A stretch of DNA of 64,000 nt from Lysobacter enzymogenes. Lineage in GTDB: Bacteria; Pseudomonadota; Gammaproteobacteria; Xanthomonadales; Xanthomonadaceae. The notes under the pieces are model-generated. The model made no database searches and was not told where the DNA came from. It was given only the letters and a program-made list of their open reading frames with translations. The DNA lies in NCBI RefSeq assembly GCF_017355525.1, contig NZ_CP067395.1, forward strand, positions 5,468,501 through 5,532,500. Direction: 5' to 3'. A program made the position numbers and the translations under genes. Shown here piece after piece: positions 16,920 to 26,819 of this stretch (position 1 is the first letter of the stretch; each line of letters starts with the position of its first letter).

Positions 16920-18389
16920 ATGTGCGGCATTCTCGGAATCGTCGGCAACACGGATGTCGCCGCCCAGCTCTACGACGGACTCACGGTGCTGCAGCATCGC
17001 GGCCAGGACGCGGCCGGCATCGCCACCGCCGACGGCGCGCGCCTGCGCGTGCACAAGGGCAACGGCCTGGTCAGCGACGTGTTCGACGAGTCGTCCATGC
17101 GCCTGCTCGAAGGCCGCGTCGGCATCGGCCACTGCCGCTATCCGACCGCGGGCAGCGAAGGCTCCGACGAAGCCCAGCCGTTCTACGTCAACTCGCCGTT
17201 CGGCATCGCCCTGGCGCACAACGGCAACCTGATCAACACCGACACGCTGCGCCGCGAAGTGTTCGAGCAGGACCGCCGCAACATCAACACCGAATCGGAT
17301 TCGGAAGTGCTGCTCAACGTGTTCGCGCACGAGCTCGACCGCCAGCGCGCGCTGACCCCGGACGCCGCGTTCGCCGCGATCGAAGGCGTGCACCGCCGCT
17401 GCATCGGCGGCTACGCCGTGGTCGCCACCGTGCTCGGCCTGGGCCTGGTCGCGTTCCGCGACCCGCACGGCATCCGCCCGCTGGTGCTCGGCAAGCGCCG
17501 CATCGGCAATCAGGACGAATACGCGGTCGCCTCCGAATCGGTGGCGCTGGACCTGCTCGGCTTCGAGCGCCTGCGCGACGTGCGCCCGGGCGAGGGCATC
17601 GTGGTCACCGCGCGCGGCGAGCTGTTCGCGCGCCAGTGCGCGGAAGTGCGCACGCATACGCCGTGCATCTTCGAATACGTCTACTTCGCCCGCCCCGACT
17701 CGATGATGGACGACGTCTCGGTGCACAAGGCGCGCATGCGCATGGGCCAGACCCTCGGCGAGAAGATCCTGCGCCTGCGTCCGGACCACGACATCGACGT
17801 GGTCATCCCGATTCCCGACACCTCGCGCGACTCGGCCCTGGAAATCGCCAACACCCTCGGCGTGAAGTACCGCGAAGGCTTCATCAAGAACCGCTACGTC
17901 GGCCGCACCTTCATCATGCCGGGGCAGGGCGAGCGGGCGAAGTCGGTGCGGCGCAAGCTCAATCCGATTCCGCTGGAATTCCGCAACCGCGTCGTGCTGC
18001 TGGTCGACGACTCGATCGTGCGCGGCACCACCTCGCGCCAGATCGTGCAGATGGCGCGCGACGCCGGCGCGCGCAAGGTCTACCTGGCCTCGGCGGCGCC
18101 GGCGGTGCGGCATCCCAACATCTACGGCATCGACATGCCGTCGGCCGAGGAACTGGTCGCGCACGGCCGCAGCGACGAGCAGGTGCAGGAACTGCTGGGC
18201 TGCGACTGGCTGATCTACCAGGACCTCGACGCGCTGGAGCAGGCGGTGTCCGGGCCGAAGCACCGCATCGACCACTTCGATTCGTCGTGCTTCAACGGCG
18301 AGTACGTGACCGGCGTGGAGCCGGGATATTTCGAGCGCATCCAGCAGATGCGTTCGGACGACGCCAAGAAGACCCGCCGCGCTTCGTGA
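16920..18389 (+). CDS. purF: Amidophosphoribosyltransferase
   Basis: 489 residues; catalyses the committed step of purine synthesis, moving the amide nitrogen of glutamine to PRPP to give phosphoribosylamine. [10 protein letters not shown] exposes Cys2, the glutaminase nucleophile, once Met is removed. [16 protein letters not shown] and the PRPP loop [15 protein letters not shown] (about 359-373) are all present. The start is fixed by the need for Cys at position 2. It is the last gene of the folC-dedD-cvpA-purF order, and its stop codon overlaps the next start (GTGA). Confidence 0.98.
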   Translation: MCGILGIVGNTDVAAQLYDGLTVLQHRGQDAAGIATADGARLRVHKGNGLVSDVFDESSMRLLEGRVGIGHCRYPTAGSEGSDEAQPFYVNSPFGIALAHNGNLINTDTLRREVFEQDRRNINTESDSEVLLNVFAHELDRQRALTPDAAFAAIEGVHRRCIGGYAVVATVLGLGLVAFRDPHGIRPLVLGKRRIGNQDEYAVASESVALDLLGFERLRDVRPGEGIVVTARGELFARQCAEVRTHTPCIFEYVYFARPDSMMDDVSVHKARMRMGQTLGEKILRLRPDHDIDVVIPIPDTSRDSALEIANTLGVKYREGFIKNRYVGRTFIMPGQGERAKSVRRKLNPIPLEFRNRVVLLVDDSIVRGTTSRQIVQMARDAGARKVYLASAAPAVRHPNIYGIDMPSAEELVAHGRSDEQVQELLGCDWLIYQDLDALEQAVSGPKHRIDHFDSSCFNGEYVTGVEPGYFERIQQMRSDDAKKTRRAS

Positions 18390-19225
18390 GCGCGGCGGCG
18401 CCTCATGCGCAGGCGTCGACGCTGTTCGACGCCGCGCGCGCCTGCCTCGATGCGGCCACGCCGCAGGCCAAGGTCGAACTGACCTTCGCTTACGCCGGCG
18501 CGTTCGCGCGCGGCGAGTTGGCGACGCCGGACGATGCGCCGGCGCCCGAACCGATCCGCATGCCCGGGCGCCCGCCGCGGCCGGCGCTGGTGCATCCGCG
18601 CGAGCTGCCCAAGCGCGGCTTCGGCACCGCCGAGGGCCGCGCCGCGTTCGTCCACGCCATCGCCCACATCGAATTCAACGCCATCGACCTGGGCTGGGAC
18701 GCGGTCTATCGTTTCCGCGGCCTGCCGGCGCAGTTCTACGCCGACTGGGTCGGCGTGGCCAACGACGAGGCGCGCCATTTCCAGCTGCTGCGCGACCGCC
18801 TGCGCGAGCTGGGCTACGACTACGGCGATTTCGACGCCCACAACGGGCTGTGGGAAATGGCCGAAAAAACCGCCCACGACGGCCTCGCGCGCATGGCCCT
18901 GGTGCCGCGCGTGCTGGAGGCGCGCGGGCTCGACGTGACCCCGGGCATGATCGTCAAGCTGCGCTCGCTCGGCGACCACGCCACCGTCGCCATCCTGGAA
19001 ACGATCCTGCGCGAAGAAGTCGGCCACGTCGCCGCGGGTTCGCGCTGGTTCCGCTGGTACTGCGAGCGCGCCGGCATCGATCCGAATCCGCGCTTCCGCG
19101 AATTGCTGGCCGAGTACGCGCGCGCGGTGCTGTACGGGCCGTTCAATTTCGAAGCGCGCAGCGCCGCCGGGTTCGACGACGAGGAACTGCGCATGCTCGA
19201 GACGTTCGCCCACCCGCGCGACTGA
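18386..19225 (+). CDS. DUF455 family ferritin-like protein
   Basis: 279 residues from GTG 18386, whose GTGA overlaps the purF stop, indicating translational coupling; there is no ATG at the N-terminus. The body is a four-helix ferritin-like (DUF455) domain with metal-ligand-like motifs: [42 protein letters not shown] and [15 protein letters not shown]. Family relatives include MiaE-type diiron proteins, so a diiron oxygenase is possible; substrate unknown. The coupling to purF suggests purine- or nucleic-acid-related chemistry, but that is inference only. Confidence 0.9.
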   Translation: MSAAAPHAQASTLFDAARACLDAATPQAKVELTFAYAGAFARGELATPDDAPAPEPIRMPGRPPRPALVHPRELPKRGFGTAEGRAAFVHAIAHIEFNAIDLGWDAVYRFRGLPAQFYADWVGVANDEARHFQLLRDRLRELGYDYGDFDAHNGLWEMAEKTAHDGLARMALVPRVLEARGLDVTPGMIVKLRSLGDHATVAILETILREEVGHVAAGSRWFRWYCERAGIDPNPRFRELLAEYARAVLYGPFNFEARSAAGFDDEELRMLETFAHPRD

Positions 19226-19385
19226 CCGTTCGCGCGGCGGCGCTCGCGCAAGAACGCACGGTTTCGAAGCCGCGGACCACAGAAAAACACATCTTCGGCC
19301 GCCGCTGCGCCGCAGCACCCCGGCGCCCGCGCCGGTAAAGCGCCGCCGCAGCGGATATGCCAAGGTCGCCGTTCCACAGGCAAGG

Positions 19386-21848
19386 ATGGGGGACGCTGTG
19401 AGACCGACGAGTCCGAACGTAACGATCGCGCTGTTCGCCGCGGCGCTGGCCTGCGCGCAGGCGCAGGCGCAGACGCCCGGCCCTGGCGCCGCCGAGTACG
19501 CGCGCGCCGAGAAAGTGCTGGACTACAACCTCAAGGGCAAGGTGCGCAACGCGCGGGTCGAGCCGAACTGGCTCGGCGACGGACGCTTCTGGTATCGCCG
19601 CGACGGCGCGGCCGGGGCCGAGTACGTGTTGGTCGATCCGGCCAAACGCAGCCGCGAACCCTTGTTCGATCCGGCGCGCCTGCGTCCGGCCTTGGCCGCG
19701 GTCGCGCCCGACGCGGCGCCGGCGCCGCGCTCGGTGCGGGCCGACAACGGCGTATTGCATGCGGATTTCGCCGCCGGCGCGGCCGCGCTGTCCTGCGATC
19801 TGTCGGCATATCGCTGCGAAAAGGCCGCCGTCGCCGTCGCCGACCCGCTGTGGCTGCCGTCGCCCGACGGCCGCCGCGCGCTGTTGGTGCGCGAGCACAA
19901 CCTGTGGCTGCGCGACCTGCGCAGCGGCGCCGAACGTCGATTGACCCGCGACGGCGTAGCGCACTACGGCTACGGCGTGCTGCCCGACTTCGCCCTGCAT
20001 GCGGTGCCGAACCAGCAGGGCAAGTGGAAATCGCCGCCGATGACGGTGAACTGGTCGCCCGACGGCAAGCGCGTGTTCGGCACCCGTTACGACGAGCGCC
20101 GGGTCGAGCCGTATCCGATGGTGGCGATGGCGCCGGAAGACGGCTGGAAGCCCAAGGTCTACGAGATCCGGCTCGGTCTGATGGGCGAGGCCGAAACCGC
20201 GCGCGACGAGTGGTATTCGATCGACGTCGACGCCGGCAAGGTGCGCCGCATCGCGATTCCCGCGGGCTGGAACCACGCGATCGAATCCGATCTGTTGGGC
20301 TGGTCGCCCGACGCAAGCCGCGCCTACGTGCCGATCGCGCGCTACGACCGGCCGGCGCGGATGCGGCTGATCGAGGTCGATCTCTCCAACGGCCAGTTGC
20401 GCACCCTGCTCGAAGAACGTTCCGACACCCGCATCCAGCTCAACGACTTCCTCTACAGCCGCCCGGCGGTCGCGGTGCTGCGCGAGCGCAATCAGATCGT
20501 GTGGTTTTCCGAGCGCGACGGCTGGGGCCATCTGTATCTTTACGACCTGCACGACGGACGCCTGGTCCGCCGGCTGACGTCCGGCGCGTGGCTGGTGCGC
20601 GACGTCATCGGCGTCGACGAAAAGCGCGGCGAGCTGTACTTCACCGCCGGCGGCCGCGAGCCCGGCGATCCGTACCAACGCCGCTTGTATCGGGTCGCGC
20701 TCGACGGCGGCGAGCCCACGCTGCTGACGCCGGAAGCGGCCGACCACGCCATCGAAGCCGGCGCCAGCGCGATTCTCGGCAGCGCCGCGCAGAACCTGCT
20801 GTCGCCGGACGGCGCTTACGTCGTCGACAGCTATTCGACCCTCGACACCGCGCCGCGCACGGTGCTGCGCTCGACCCGCGACGGCGCAGTCGTGCTGGAG
20901 CTGGAACGCGCCGACGACAGCGCGGTGCGCGCGGCCGGCTGGGTGCCGCCGCAGCGGCTCAAGTTCACCGCCGCCGACGGCCGCAGCGAGATCTACGCGA
21001 CCGCGTATTTCCCGCCGGAGTACTCCAGGGAAACGGCGCGGCCCAAGCAGTATCCGGTCATCGACGCCTACTACGGCGGCCCGCAGATCAACAACGCGCC
21101 GGTCGGGTTCGTCGACGCCACCGCCACGACCAATCCGATCTCGCGCTCGGCGCTGGCGCGCTTGGGTTTCGTGGTGATCACCATCGACGCGCGCGGCACA
21201 CCGGGCCGCTCGCAGGCCTTCCACGACGTCAGCTTCGGCGATTTCGCCGATCCGCAGATCGACGACCACGTCGCCGCGATCGAGCAACTGGCGCAGCGCT
21301 TCCCCGGCATCGACACCGGCCGCGTCGGCGTCTACGGCCATTCCTTCGGCGGCTACACCTCGACCCGGGCGATCCTGTACCGACCGGATTTCTACAAGGT
21401 CGCGGTGTCCTCGGCCGGCGCGCACAACTACCAGGGCATGTACGGCGGCGGCGTCAACGGCCTGGAGCGCCTGCTCGCCGGCCCGCCGGACTACGGCAAC
21501 GGCCGCCGCATCAAGCCCACCCCCGGCGCGGTGCCGGACAACTACCGCGCGCTCGACAACGCCGCCCTGGCCGACAAGCTGCAGGGCAAGCTGATGCTGG
21601 TGCTCGGCGATCTGGACGAGAACGCGCTGCCGGCGGTGACCCTGCAACTGTCCTCGGCGCTGATCCGCGCCAACAAGGACTTCGACCTGCTGTATCTGCC
21701 GAACCAGAACCACGAGCTGTTCCGCAACGATGCGTACTACACGCGGCGGATGTGGGATTACTTCGTCGAGCATCTGGGCGGGAGCAAGCCGCCGACGGGG
21801 TACAAGCTGGCGCCGCCGCCGGCCAAGCCGAGCGGGCAGGTGTTCTGA
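19386..21848 (+). CDS. S9 family peptidase, dipeptidyl-peptidase IV-like
   Basis: 820 residues. A signal peptide (VTIALFAAALACAQAQAQ) is followed by a DPP-IV-type beta-propeller domain (about 100-560) and a C-terminal alpha/beta-hydrolase domain. The triad is Ser653 in GHSFGGY, Asp744 in GDLDENA and His776 in NQNHEL. Such enzymes release dipeptides (often Xaa-Pro) from peptide N-termini in the periplasm. ATG 19386 follows AGGCAAGG; an in-frame GTG at 19398 preceded by GGGGGA is an alternative start that leaves the signal intact. It adds to the S46 enzymes at the window start. Exact specificity is not readable. Confidence 0.95.
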   Translation: MGDAVRPTSPNVTIALFAAALACAQAQAQTPGPGAAEYARAEKVLDYNLKGKVRNARVEPNWLGDGRFWYRRDGAAGAEYVLVDPAKRSREPLFDPARLRPALAAVAPDAAPAPRSVRADNGVLHADFAAGAAALSCDLSAYRCEKAAVAVADPLWLPSPDGRRALLVREHNLWLRDLRSGAERRLTRDGVAHYGYGVLPDFALHAVPNQQGKWKSPPMTVNWSPDGKRVFGTRYDERRVEPYPMVAMAPEDGWKPKVYEIRLGLMGEAETARDEWYSIDVDAGKVRRIAIPAGWNHAIESDLLGWSPDASRAYVPIARYDRPARMRLIEVDLSNGQLRTLLEERSDTRIQLNDFLYSRPAVAVLRERNQIVWFSERDGWGHLYLYDLHDGRLVRRLTSGAWLVRDVIGVDEKRGELYFTAGGREPGDPYQRRLYRVALDGGEPTLLTPEAADHAIEAGASAILGSAAQNLLSPDGAYVVDSYSTLDTAPRTVLRSTRDGAVVLELERADDSAVRAAGWVPPQRLKFTAADGRSEIYATAYFPPEYSRETARPKQYPVIDAYYGGPQINNAPVGFVDATATTNPISRSALARLGFVVITIDARGTPGRSQAFHDVSFGDFADPQIDDHVAAIEQLAQRFPGIDTGRVGVYGHSFGGYTSTRAILYRPDFYKVAVSSAGAHNYQGMYGGGVNGLERLLAGPPDYGNGRRIKPTPGAVPDNYRALDNAALADKLQGKLMLVLGDLDENALPAVTLQLSSALIRANKDFDLLYLPNQNHELFRNDAYYTRRMWDYFVEHLGGSKPPTGYKLAPPPAKPSGQVF

Positions 21849-21984
21849 AGCGCGGGCGCCGACGTTGTGTCCGGGCGAGCGCCCGGGCATGGCGGTCGCC
21901 GTGCCGGCGTACTTGCGCAATACTTGCGCGGAGCGGCGCCGCCGCATCGGCGGCGAGCGAGGCACGGACGGACGGGAGCGGCGA

Positions 21985-22605
21985 ATGGACACGCAACGAC
22001 GCGGATCGAGCAGCAGATTTTTCTTCGTGCGCGAACGCGCCTGGCGCGAGTTCGCGCAAGCGGCCGCGTTGACGCTGACCTTGGTGTGTTGCTTCGCCGG
22101 TGCGGCCGCTGCGCGGCCGCGTCAGTACGTGGTCGAGAGCTTCGCAAAGCGCGATTTCGTTCCCCATGTTTACGATCAAAGCGAACTCGTCCGCGCTTAT
22201 GGCCCGGGTTGGGTGTCGGCCGAAAATGGCGTCGAATACCGCTGGTATCGCGATGCCGGGTCGGATCGCTGGCTGCGCTTGGCCAGCGACACGGATCCGG
22301 CGCCGTCCTATCGCACCGTCGATGAAATGCTGGTGCTGTCCTTCGGCCCGTCGCGCGCGGCGAGCGGGCGGATCGAATCGCTGGCCGCGGTGGACTTGTT
22401 CGGCGTGAAACTGGGCAGTCCAGCCGCCGAAGCGGTGAAAGCAGCGAAAAGCCGGCATTTCTGGCGCCGCGGCCCGACGCGGCTGCTGGGGCGGCGGCTC
22501 GAGGAAATCGAATTCCTTCCACGCGGGCCGGATACCGGCCTGATTTACCGCTACTTCCTGCGCGAAGGAACCGTGGTCGGACTGTCGGTCGCGATAACCG
22601 AGTAA
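21985..22605 (+). CDS. Exported protein of unknown function
   Basis: 206 residues with GGGAG before ATG 21985. A basic N-terminus followed by a hydrophobic stretch (FAQAAALTLTLVCCFAGAAAA, about 23-43) is a late signal peptide or a single membrane anchor. The rest is soluble and aromatic-rich (VEYRWYRDAGSDRWL, LIYRYFLREG) with no Cys after the signal. I recognise no family. It lies 33 nt upstream of another unknown gene that has a much stronger ribosome site, so the two may be co-expressed. Coding is supported by length, start context and codon pattern. Confidence 0.75.
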   Translation: MDTQRRGSSSRFFFVRERAWREFAQAAALTLTLVCCFAGAAAARPRQYVVESFAKRDFVPHVYDQSELVRAYGPGWVSAENGVEYRWYRDAGSDRWLRLASDTDPAPSYRTVDEMLVLSFGPSRAASGRIESLAAVDLFGVKLGSPAAEAVKAAKSRHFWRRGPTRLLGRRLEEIEFLPRGPDTGLIYRYFLREGTVVGLSVAITE

Positions 22606-22638
22606 GCGCGTGCGCGCGCCGCCGCTGAAGGAGGCGAC

Positions 22639-23172
22639 ATGAGATATCGATCCATGATGTACGCCGATGCGATGGGCCTGGCGGCCTATCTGAATCAGGT
22701 CGACCTGTCGCTGGACCGCAGCTCGGGCGTCCTGCGCGGGGACGTCGCCGATTATTTCGCGCGCAACAGCGCACCGATCGGGCAGGTCATCGCCTATGTG
22801 GCTTCGTTGTCGCAGCCGCCGGCGGCTGCGCCGCCGCGCTGGTGGCTATGGCGGTTCTGGCGGCTGGTCAACGTCGTGCGCCGCAATCCGATCGTCGATC
22901 ATGCTTCGCTCGGCGAAATCGGCGCGGCCTTGCGCGAGGTGGCGGACTATCTCGCGGCGGCCGACGCACCCACCGACGGTGCCGTGTATCCGCTGCGTTA
23001 CCGCGTATGCCTGGCCTGCATGGCGTTCACCCGGACCTTCGCCGTGTCCGACGAATACAAGAGTCGCCTGGTCGAACATCTGCATCAGAACGACATCTTG
23101 CGCGGTCGGCTCAGGCCGTTTCGCGATCTTGCCGGTGAACGATGGCCCTATGCCGGTCCGGGCAACTCATAA
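22639..23172 (+). CDS. Protein of unknown function, probably cytoplasmic
   Basis: 177 residues with a near-ideal AAGGAGG ribosome site. No signal peptide. A Trp/Arg-rich patch (PRWWLWRFWRLVNVVRRNP, about 66-84) sits between two mostly helical parts: LGEIGAALREVADYLAAAD before and VCLACMAFTRTF...LVEHLHQND after. The patch is amphipathic and could touch a membrane surface. It follows the unknown exported protein by 33 nt. I know no family for it. Confidence 0.75.
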   Translation: MRYRSMMYADAMGLAAYLNQVDLSLDRSSGVLRGDVADYFARNSAPIGQVIAYVASLSQPPAAAPPRWWLWRFWRLVNVVRRNPIVDHASLGEIGAALREVADYLAAADAPTDGAVYPLRYRVCLACMAFTRTFAVSDEYKSRLVEHLHQNDILRGRLRPFRDLAGERWPYAGPGNS

Positions 23173-23486
23173 ACTTCAGGAATGGGCTGCGGCACGTCGA
23201 GGCGTTCTACCGGATCGGCTGTAACGACCCAGGCCATCGGGCGGGCCGCAACCGTATGCGCCGAAACGGCGCGCCATCGCGGTAGCGCCTGTCATCAGAC
23301 AACGCCGGTGCGTCGGCCGATAGCGACGCAGGCACAGTCCTGGCGCCGATTCCATCAAATGACGCCGATCTGACATACCCCTTTCACACGCCCCGAACAG
23401 ACTTCCGGCCTTCGCTCCCCGCCGCCCGGAGCGAATGACGCGAGGGATCGCGCCAGTGGCGGTCCCCCATACAAATCGGAAGTCCC
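23173..23486. other. 314-nt region upstream of TonB receptor
   Basis: No gene supported. The part nearest the receptor (23340-23400) is slightly AT-richer and probably carries its promoter. I looked for a cobalamin-type riboswitch core and did not find one. Confidence 0.4.
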
Positions 23487-25736
23487 ATGACGACGAAGAC
23501 GACGCTCCTCGCCGCCTCGATCCTGCTGTGCCTGCACGCAGGTTCCACCTTCGCCGCCGAAGCGCCCGCCGCCGATGCCGCGCCCGCCGCCGACGCCCAC
23601 CGCGACGCCACCACGCTCGATGCGGTCTCGGTGGTCGGCACCGGCCAGACCCGCCAGGTGCAGGTCCTGGGCCGCGCCGAACTGCAGCGCGAAGCCGCCG
23701 GCACCAATCCGCTGAAGGTCATGGCCAAGCTGCCGGGCGTGCACTTCCAGAGCTCCGATCCGTGGGGCAACTACGAGTGGTCGAGCAAGCTCAGCATCCG
23801 CGGCTTCTCGCAGCAGCAGCTCGGTTTCACCCTCGACGGCGTGCCGCTCGGCGACATGAGCTACGGCAACCACAACGGCCTGCACATCGGCCGCGCGATC
23901 ACCTCGGAGAACCTGTCCGGCGCCGAACTCTCGCAGGGCTCGGGCGCGATCGATACCGCCTCGTCGGGCAACCTCGGCGGCACCTTGCGCTTCTTCAGCT
24001 CCGACCCGTCGTCCGAATTCGGCGTGCGCCTGGCCCAGACCCTGGGCAGCGATTCCACCAGCCGCAGCTTCATGCGCATGGACACCGGCGACCACAACGG
24101 CTTCAGCGCCTACCTCAGCGGCGTGTTCCACACCACCGACAAGTGGAAGGGCGACGGTCCGCAGCGCAACACCCAGTTCAACGGCAAGTTCGTCTACGCC
24201 GGCGAAGACTTCAAGATCACCGGCTACGCCGACTCCTCGCGCCGCCGCGAAACCGACTACGCCGACCTGTCGCTGGAATCGGCCAAGCGCCTGGGCATGG
24301 ACTGGGACAACTACGCCAAGGACTGGCAGCGCGCCATCGATGCGGCCAACGGCAAGTTCAGCGGCGGCGTGACCAGCCTCGACGATGCGTACTACATCGC
24401 CCGCGGCGTGCGCGACGACGATCTGGCGTACCTGAGCGCGGAGTGGAACGCCAGCCCGGACGTGACCCTCGCGGCCACCGTCTACTACCACACCAACGAA
24501 GGCCAGGGCCATTGGGCCACGCCGTATTCGAAGTCGCCGACGGTGCCGCTGCGCATGCGCACCACCGAATACGACATCGAGCGCACCGGCTTCATGCCGA
24601 GCCTGAGCTGGCAGCTCGGCAACCACCGCCTGCAGGCCGGCCTGTGGCTGGAGAAGAACGACCACGGCGTGCAGCGCAACTTCTACGATCTCAAGGCGAC
24701 CGAGCCGCCGAACGACATCTTCTTCTACCGCAACCCGTCCGAGCGCGTGTTCCGCCAGCGCTTCGACACCGACACGCGCATGTACTACGTGCTCGACCAC
24801 ATGGAGTTCGCCGACGGCCGCCTGGCCGTGGACGCGGGCTTCAAGGGCCTGCGCGTGGAGACCGACGGCAAGACCCTGATCGGCGGCGCCAGCCGCGCCA
24901 GCGGCAAGCTGGTGTCGGAAGACAACTTCCTGCCGCAGCTCGGCGCGCGCTGGCAGCTCGGCGAACACGAGGAAATCTTCGGTTCGTACAGCGAGAACCT
25001 GTCGGCGTTCCGCACCGGCGTCAACGGCCCGCATTCGACCTCGCAGGCCGCGTTCGACGCCGCAGTCGGTTCGCTCGAGCCGGAAAGCTCCAAGACCCTG
25101 GAAGCCGGCCTGCGCACCAGCCGCGACCAGATCGAAGCCTCGGTGGCGGTGTACCGGGTCAACTTCGAGAACCGCCTGCTGGCGATCGCGCGTTGCGCCG
25201 GCATCGTCGGTTGCGCGTCGAGCTTCGCCAACGTCGGCGACGTCGAGAGCCGGGGCGCCGAGATCACCGTGCAGTGGAAGCCGATCGCCGGGCTGACCTG
25301 GTACCACTCGCTGGCGTTCAACGATTCGCAGTACGAGTCGGATTATCTCGACGGCACGACCCTGGTGCGGACCAAGGGCAAGCAGGTGGTCGACGCGCCC
25401 AAGCGCCTGTACGCGACCGAGCTGCGCTGGGAACGCGACGGCCTGGCGCTGCAACTGGGCGCCAAGTACACCGACAAGCGCTACCTGACCTATCTCAACG
25501 ACTCCAAGGTCGACGGGTTCTGGGTGGTCGACGCGTCGGCGTCGTACGAGTGGAAGGAATTGTCGTGGGCGGATGCGTTCAAGCTGCAGTTGAACGCGAC
25601 CAATCTGTTCGACAAGGAATACTTCGGCAGCATCGGCACCAACGGCTTCGTCGCGTCGGATCCGAAGGGGCTGAACTACACCTTGCAGTCGGGCGCGCCG
25701 CGGCAGGTGTTCGTGACGGCGGAAGTGCGGTTCTGA
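23487..25736 (+). CDS. TonB-dependent outer-membrane receptor 1
   Basis: 749 residues. A signal peptide (LLAASILLCLHAGSTFAAEA) is followed by a TonB-box-like segment (TTLDAVSVVGTG), a plug domain (LKVMAKLPGVHF, LSIRGFSQQQLGFTLDGVPLG, LGGTLRFFSSDP) and a 22-strand barrel ending in Phe (VFVTAEVRF). The closing motif LNATNLFDKEYF is typical of iron-siderophore-class receptors. It imports a ligand across the outer membrane using TonB energy; the ligand is not readable. No siderophore or transporter genes sit beside it. A strong terminator follows. Confidence 0.92.
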   Translation: MTTKTTLLAASILLCLHAGSTFAAEAPAADAAPAADAHRDATTLDAVSVVGTGQTRQVQVLGRAELQREAAGTNPLKVMAKLPGVHFQSSDPWGNYEWSSKLSIRGFSQQQLGFTLDGVPLGDMSYGNHNGLHIGRAITSENLSGAELSQGSGAIDTASSGNLGGTLRFFSSDPSSEFGVRLAQTLGSDSTSRSFMRMDTGDHNGFSAYLSGVFHTTDKWKGDGPQRNTQFNGKFVYAGEDFKITGYADSSRRRETDYADLSLESAKRLGMDWDNYAKDWQRAIDAANGKFSGGVTSLDDAYYIARGVRDDDLAYLSAEWNASPDVTLAATVYYHTNEGQGHWATPYSKSPTVPLRMRTTEYDIERTGFMPSLSWQLGNHRLQAGLWLEKNDHGVQRNFYDLKATEPPNDIFFYRNPSERVFRQRFDTDTRMYYVLDHMEFADGRLAVDAGFKGLRVETDGKTLIGGASRASGKLVSEDNFLPQLGARWQLGEHEEIFGSYSENLSAFRTGVNGPHSTSQAAFDAAVGSLEPESSKTLEAGLRTSRDQIEASVAVYRVNFENRLLAIARCAGIVGCASSFANVGDVESRGAEITVQWKPIAGLTWYHSLAFNDSQYESDYLDGTTLVRTKGKQVVDAPKRLYATELRWERDGLALQLGAKYTDKRYLTYLNDSKVDGFWVVDASASYEWKELSWADAFKLQLNATNLFDKEYFGSIGTNGFVASDPKGLNYTLQSGAPRQVFVTAEVRF

Positions 25737-25772
25737 TCGAAGCCGTCCGCGCCCGCGAGGGCGGCGGACAAG

Positions 25773-25805
25773 CGAACGCCCGCGTAATCGCGGGCGTTCG
25801 TTTTT
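25773..25805 (+). terminator. Terminator of TonB receptor 1
   Basis: Perfect 12-bp stem CGAACGCCCGCG / CGCGGGCGTTCG with TAAT loop and five T. Confidence 0.92.
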
Positions 25806-25817
25806 GCGGCGCAGCGA

Positions 25818-25905
25818 CTGTAGGGGCGGCGCGAGCCGCGACTGCGACGCCGCGCTTGCGACGCAACCTGCTGCCCCGCGGTCGCGGCTTGCGCCGCTCC
25901 TACAG
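25818..25905. repeat. CTGTAGGAGCGGCGC palindromic repeat pair (REP-like)
   Basis: Inverted arms CTGTAGGGGCGGCGCGAGCC and its near-complement ending CGCCGCTCCTACAG, with about 45 nt between. It lies between convergent genes (TonB receptor 1 and lpxH). Confidence 0.85.
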
Positions 25906-25919
25906 GGAGGCCATGCGGC

Positions 25920-26654
25920 TTAGTCCAAGGCTTGCAGGCGCATGCCGTCGAGGTCGACGCGCAGCACCGAGCCTTGTTCGTACCAATCGCCGAGCACCAC
26001 GCGCTTGCGCGCGCGGCCGCCGGCTTCGAGTTCGTGGATCGCCGGGCGGTGGGTATGGCCGTGGATCATCGTGTCCACGCCGTAACGCACGAAGGTTTCC
26101 GCGACCGTGGCGGGGGCGACGTCGGTGATGGTTTCCATGCGCCCGGCGTCCTTGAGCCCGGCCTGGTGCGCCTTGCTCGCCGCGCGCGCCTGTTGGGCGA
26201 AGGCCAGGCGCGCGGCCAGCGGCTGGGCCAGGAACTGCGCCTGCCACAGCGGGTGGCGGGTCTGGGCGCGGAACTGCTGGTAGGCGACGTCGTCGGTGCA
26301 CAGCAGGTCGCCGTGGCCGATCAGCACCGGTCGGCCGTACAGCACGATCACCGCCGGGTCCGGCAGGATGCGCATGCCGGCGCGCTCGGCGTAGTCGCGG
26401 CCGAGCAGGAAGTCGCGGTTGCCGCGGATGAAGAACACCGGCACGCCAGAATCGGCCAGCGCCTTGAGTTCGGCGGCGACGAAGGCGCCGGTCTCGGCCG
26501 GGTCGTCGTCGCCGACCCAGGCTTCGAACAGGTCGCCGAGGATGTACAGCGCGTCGGCGCCGCGGGCCTCGGCGCGGACGAAACGGCCGAACAGCTCGGT
26601 GATCTGCGGGCGTTCGGCGTCCAGGTGCAGGTCGGAAATGAAGAGCGTGGTCAT
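25920..26654 (-). CDS. lpxH: UDP-2,3-diacylglucosamine diphosphatase
   Basis: 244 residues; hydrolyses UDP-2,3-diacylglucosamine to lipid X and UMP in lipid A synthesis, at the cytoplasmic face of the inner membrane. All metallophosphatase motifs are present: [36 protein letters not shown] and [19 protein letters not shown] and the Cys in GDLLCTDD are characteristic of LpxH. Length fits (E. coli 240). ATG 26654 is followed at once by [11 protein letters not shown] as in the family. Convergent with TonB receptor 1. Confidence 0.95.
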   Translation of the reverse strand: MTTLFISDLHLDAERPQITELFGRFVRAEARGADALYILGDLFEAWVGDDDPAETGAFVAAELKALADSGVPVFFIRGNRDFLLGRDYAERAGMRILPDPAVIVLYGRPVLIGHGDLLCTDDVAYQQFRAQTRHPLWQAQFLAQPLAARLAFAQQARAASKAHQAGLKDAGRMETITDVAPATVAETFVRYGVDTMIHGHTHRPAIHELEAGGRARKRVVLGDWYEQGSVLRVDLDGMRLQALD

Positions 26655-26780
26655 GGCGCTAGTTTAGGGCGTTTGCCCGAGTCGGGCCGAGTCGGGCCGG
26701 GCCGGGGCAGGGCGCATCGGGCCGCGCAGGCCGGCCCGGGGCGGTTTCGCCGCGACGAAGCCCGCCGCGCCCGCATCCGT

Positions 26781-26786
26781 TAAAAT
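26781..26786 (+). promoter_or_regulatory. -10-like TAAAAT upstream of gltX
   Basis: CGTTAAAATCC within otherwise GC-rich DNA, 34 nt before the gltX ATG. -35 not clear. Confidence 0.4.
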
Positions 26787-26819
26787 CCCCGGTCTCCCTC
26801 CGATCCACCGAGCCCGCGC

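Noticed and set aside
19143..21992. Long open frame on the minus strand opposite the S9 peptidase
   Set aside because: It is the shadow of the real gene: His/Val/Arg-rich low-complexity translation, no domain, no ribosome site. Such shadows are common in very GC-rich DNA, as also at 4482-6656 and 50726-54481.
23173..23486. Cobalamin riboswitch upstream of TonB receptor 1
   Set aside because: GCCAGTGGCG near the start resembles part of the core, but the B12 box and the expected folds are not there.
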